From positions 73,815,410 through 73,879,409 of the forward strand of contig CM043960.1 of assembly GCA_014529385.2 (NCBI GenBank): DNA of 64,000 nt, in the 5' to 3' direction. Both the position numbers and the translations under genes were made by a program. This document shows positions 60,410 through 64,000 of the stretch, piece after piece. The DNA is from Adiantum capillus-veneris (taxonomy: Eukaryota; Streptophyta; Polypodiopsida; Polypodiales; Pteridaceae). The notes beneath the pieces are model-generated. The model ran no database searches, was not told the DNA's origin, and was given only the letters and a program-made list of their open reading frames with translations. The first letter of the stretch is position 1. Each line of letters opens with the position of its first letter.

Positions 60410-62780
60410 TACAGGGCCCAAAACTGAGTCCAAGTTTCTACTAATGGGCCTCCCATCAAGAAGAACCTCCACAAAAGAAGGCAAGGATCGAAAGAGAAAA
60501 AGAATCTTATGAACGAAGTCAAGAGAGACTTCAGATCTATGGAATCCAAGGGAAGGGTCGTAGGACCAAAAACCATGAGAAGAATATCCAAGAAGATCTG
60601 AAAGACATGCTAGAAAGGATGTATGTAGAAGCTGAAGCCCTGAAAATACAAGAGGCATTGGTGGAAGCTCAACAAAAAGCCAGAGAAGAATCAACTATTC
60701 AACAACCATAACAAGCACAAATTGAAAAACCAATTGAACCACAACATGAAAGGGAGGTGATGTCTCCAAGACTATGCTCACCCAATACCGAACAAGGGGA
60801 TCAAACTCTTCCTAGTCCAATCTCTTCATCAACTAACCAATCAGATGAAATCATGGAAATAAAAGGAGATGGGTTAAAGAAAGAGAATGAAGCCAATCAA
60901 GAGCAACTACCAGAAACAACCAAAGATGATACTGAGAGCCTTAAGAAAAATCCAAAGATTGGGAAACGACTGATGAAGTTATCACTCAAGTCAATGAATA
61001 TGCAAAGCAGATGCAGCTGATGTGACTGAGAAAATGCGCACAACAGCTCTTAGCCGCAGTGCTAAAGCTTGAGAACTTGAATAGGTCATTGATGTGCTCC
61101 AAGGAGAGCTTGAAGACAGAATGAATAACATTGAAAATCTTCAAGGCCAAATCAAAGATCTTAAGAATGAAGCAAAAAAACACCAATAATGTGACAGAAA
61201 AGAAAGAAAAGGATATGGAAGAGTTAGAGGAACTCCTCATGAAGTTATCGAATGCCTGTAAAAGCAAGGAGCAACAGCTGACTGAAGTGAGAAATGAAAT
61301 TATGAGCCGCTACTCAATCAATAAAAAAGCTCTAGGTACAGTTGAATGTAACAAATTCTTCTTTGCAATACTCCGAGCAGAGAATCAATGACCAAGCGGC
61401 ATTTCTAAAGTAAACAAGGGAAAACCCAACAGTAGCTTAACTCAAGGGGACTGATGAAGTTTACACAACTTTAGAAAGAAAAAACAAAGAACTGGAGCTT
61501 GAGTTGAAGTTGGAACAAGAACAAAGAAGGGATCTCGCCCTATTGCGCATGCACAAAGAAGATCAGTTGCTTAAAGAGATAGAAGAATTGAAAAAAGCCA
61601 ATTAGTTGCTGAGAGAAGGGAATGTGGAAACTTAGGAGGAGGCAGGTACATCTGCATAATCGACTTTAGAGATACCATCAATATCATTTACAGATATAGA
61701 AACACAACCAATTGAAGGGAAGATGGAAAGTTTTAAATTCATGGTATCAATCATAGATGAGGAACAAGTGCAATGGTCCAGTTCTCTAAAGCTGAAGAAG
61801 ATGCACTTAAAGAGCAGATTGCTCAAGAAGTGGATGCTGAATGGAAAACAACTATGGATTGGGAGTTGAGGGTCCTTCACTTTGCCAATGTAACTCAACT
61901 CACTCCCAATCAAATCAATTCTCAGTGGCATCAATATTCATCACCAAATCCTTTGATAAAGGTGGAGCTGTTGCAAGTAAAAGAAAGACTCTACAAGGAT
62001 ATGCAAGAACAAGGGTCAGATGCACTTCACCCCACATGGAGGAAAAATTGGCTCAACAAAAACTCAAGGTATCTCATATTGTTTACAAGGGCACCGGTAT
62101 CCATTCAAAAGGACTCAACATTCTGTCTTGTACCAAGGGTAAGGACATGGCAAGCACATGAAGCACTAAAAAAGAAAAGACCAACTTGGTTTAACTACCC
62201 AAAACTGATAGCACTAGAGCAAGGATAGGCAACTAAGGAATACATGGTGAAAACCCTAACGGGGTGCCATGAACTTCCTCAAAAGCCTCCTTTACCTCTC
62301 GTGTGTAATGATTTTTAAAATCTGCAAAATGATGCTCACATGTATCCGGGTTTTTCATGAGCCTGAACAAGCGGGAGCCCCATGTGTGTCCTTTTTAGAA
62401 GGCAACTAGGGCTTATGCTATGATTTAAGTAGGAAAACTTCAGAAGAAGTTCTTTATGGATTCTATGCCAGATGCATGTTCTTACCATTGAGCAATATGT
62501 TGGCATTTGAAGAAGCCTTTTACACCGGGTTTTCACATGGCGTACAAAGATTTTTGGATCAGTGGGATCAACAATTTAACTGCAAGGTTCACTGGATATT
62601 CAGCCATAGAACTAAAGAATAGAGTTACTATTCAATTTTTGCAAGTCCCTGAGAAAGAACGACGTATTTGATATCAAAAATATCTTCAAGCACTTAAAGA
62701 TCGCCTCGCTAGCCGTCAACCCAAAGACTACTTCAGCCCATGAAACTGTGTCAAGGGACGACATCGTCAAGGAGGGGGGG
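60410..62780 (+). pseudogene. coiled-coil-rich extra ORFs of element E (second block)
   Basis: Reading starts after a splice-acceptor-like TTTCTTACAG. It includes a basic patch EEPPQKKARIEREKE, heptad-rich segments (EAEALKIQEALVEAQQKARE; EKKEKDMEELEELLMKLSNA, 61131-61391) and, after a gap with stops, 61773-62228 (SKAEEDALKEQIAQEVDAEW, HPTWRKNW). Coding sense continues with VTIQFLQVPEKERRI nearly to the polypurine tract. At least three frames and many stops. The charged, coiled-coil character and location are clear; function is unknown. There is no visible membrane segment to argue for an envelope protein. Confidence 0.5.
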
Positions 62781-62782
62781 AA
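62769..62782 (+). promoter_or_regulatory. polypurine tract of element E
   Basis: AAGGAGGGGGGGAA directly precedes the TGTTAGCAG start of the 3' LTR. Confidence 0.9.
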
Positions 62783-63689
62783 TGTTAGCAGCAAGCTAGC
62801 TCATGTAACATTTTTTGGGAGTTTCAATGCAAAAACACTTATTCTTTTGATAAATTGGGAATACTATAACTCCTATTGAACGAGTGGATATTGTAATCTA
62901 TGAGCCAAAGCTATAAGATTCCAGATTATATCAATTATCCTTGGTTAGAGCTCCCAGATGATTAGTTTTTTACCTAAGAAACCTTGGCTAAGGTATAAAA
63001 GCCAATTTTGTAAAGTTATTACTAACTTTTTTGGATAAGAAATACACAACGTGAGCCTATGACACTCTCTTCTCTCCTTCTCCTACTTCTATCTCCTTTG
63101 TCGGTTATCACATTGTAGTGCCGTTTGTTGCATTGCAACCATAGGTAAGAGCTCTATGTATTGACATAACATATCATGATAATTCATAGCATTTGACATC
63201 GTAAACCTCCGGCCTAATGTCATCATAAGTAGAAATTTAAGCTAGGAAATCACAAAGTAAGTATAGGTGGGGTATTGGGGCATCATTTCTAAGCAGATAC
63301 ATTAGAGGTCAGAAACGACTAGGTCAAAATCTCACTACTACAGTTAGTAACCTCATTTTTTGCCACTCATTGAAAGTGAGATTTGAGACCATAAGCATGT
63401 GTGCTTAGGTCTTATATACTTGTCCTAGAAGTTTCATAGCATTCGGATGTTGTTTGATGCTGTAACAATCATGGTTTGCTTACCGATTAGCAACTAGCTT
63501 TTGATGACTTAGGTCATTTGAGTGTAGCTTGAGTTAGATGCGAGTTGTCTATTGTTCCAAGAGATTGACACCCTCTTGTAGCCTCCATGCGCTAGTCGAG
63601 TCAACTTCGTCCCATGGACTAAAAATTATGTTCATGGTTCTCACTATGTCGGCAATAAGATAAGAGTGAGGTTAGGAAACCCATCCATA
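62783..63689 (+). repeat. 3' LTR of element E
   Basis: Starts TGTTAGCAGCAAGCTAGC. It ends CCATCCATA, where the 5' LTR has CCATCCACA, so the terminal CA has become TA. It includes about 117 bp (63541-63659) absent from the 5' LTR. Confidence 0.9.
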
Positions 63690-63694
63690 CACAT

Positions 63695-64000
63695 TTTTGA
63701 ACTTTTGTCTTCTTTGTTGGGGTCAAGGTGCTATTTCTTTCTTTTTTTACTCTACTTGCTTATGTAGCTTGTTGATCTCATCTTGTTGCTGTGTGATCTT
63801 GAGTTCTTGCACTTTGCAAAGCTTTGTCAGAGATGATAGAGGTTTATATTTTGACTCTACAAGACTTTTTTTAGCATTGTTTCGGTTATTGATATTGATT
63901 TGTAGTAGCCTAGTCATGGCCATCTCCAACAAAAAATAGAAGTGAATTGGGGTTTGAGAAAGGCGGTATACTTGTACTTTGAGCATCCACTATGGAAAGC
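63695..64000 (-). pseudogene. coiled-coil-like coding remnant flanking element E
   Basis: The minus strand has an open frame 63747-63986 ending KVQELKITQQQDEINKLHKQ. Beyond the stop the same frame continues with KKKEIAP and QQRRQKF, up to the E insertion site. Across the site (on the other flank, below 43272) the same frame, with the element and one TSD removed, reads EDLKVVSRCLKKKIKDI. It may be a decayed gene or another transposon. No family recognised. Confidence 0.35.

Larger units (their letters stand above)
43273..63689 (+). mobile_element. giant Ty3/gypsy retrotransposon E, 20.4 kb
   Basis: Homologous LTRs (43273-44055 and 62783-63689), exact 5-bp TSD, a tRNA-Asp-like primer site and a strong polypurine tract define the ends. 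Plus-strand order: leader with palindromic repeats, gag with two zinc knuckles, protease, RT, RNase H, integrase, a second protease-like domain, an ORF tail, more palindromic repeats, unrecognised ORFs, an inserted TIR transposon and coiled-coil-rich ORFs up to the polypurine tract. Every coding segment has stops or frameshifts. About 1.95 kb of the length is the nested transposon. The long extra 3' region is unusual for the superfamily. Confidence 0.88.

Noticed and set aside
60389-62780. Envelope-like gene at the 3' end of element E
   Set aside because: No signal peptide or transmembrane segment can be read. Composition is charged and coiled-coil-like.

Overview
This window is plant nuclear DNA made almost entirely of nested transposable elements. 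Evidence: Ty1/copia and Ty3/gypsy LTR retrotransposons with tRNA-iMet-type primer sites, a CACTA (En/Spm) DNA transposon carrying TNP2-like and second plant-type transposase genes with short GT-AG introns, long GA/GT microsatellites, and no operon-like or bacterial features. I found no convincing host gene, tRNA, rRNA or CRISPR array. The size and depth of nesting suggest a large, repeat-rich seed-plant genome; I cannot name the species. Element labels A-E are mine.

Left part (1-9.8 kb): gypsy element A (+ strand) contributes the end of its integrase, a degenerate tail and its 3' LTR (1481-8356). A complete copia element (2058-7266, - strand, TSD GAACA) sits inside that LTR. Its single polyprotein frame is interrupted by seven stops, all TAG. 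A poorly conserved spacer follows with a scrap of copia reverse transcriptase.

Middle left (9.8-24.4 kb): gypsy element B (- strand) is split by a 6.88-kb CACTA transposon (13926-20807, TSD ATG) inserted in the codons of the reverse transcriptase FFDD motif. The CACTA element carries decayed TNP2 and second transposase genes plus a captured fragment of a D-type gypsy, flanked by identical 62-bp direct repeats. B's 5' LTR/primer-site junction is tandemly duplicated.

Middle (24.4-37.9 kb): gypsy element D (24474-35568, - strand, 2.6-kb LTRs, TSD ATGT) is of Tat type, with gag, protease, RT, RNase H, a second archaeal-type RNase H and integrase. It sits in the tandemly repeated tail of a third chromovirus-like gypsy, C (+), whose 3' LTR follows at 36513.

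Right part (37.9-64 kb): a degenerate minisatellite-like region rich in ACCAGTACTA (38.8-41.5 kb) is followed by E, a giant gypsy element (43273-63689, 20.4 kb, TSD CACAT). E has gag, protease, RT, RNase H and integrase. It also has a second retropepsin-like domain after the integrase, two arrays of a palindrome-centred repeat of about 285 bp, and unrecognised 3' ORFs reaching the polypurine tract. A TIR transposon (58252-60202) lies in E's 3' region, and its left TIR contains a perfect 132-bp hairpin flanked by TTAA.

All coding regions are broken by stops or frameshifts, so none of these copies looks autonomous. The strongest novelty candidates are E's architecture, the TTAA-flanked hairpin, the captured fragment with long direct repeats, and the all-TAG stop pattern of the copia element.
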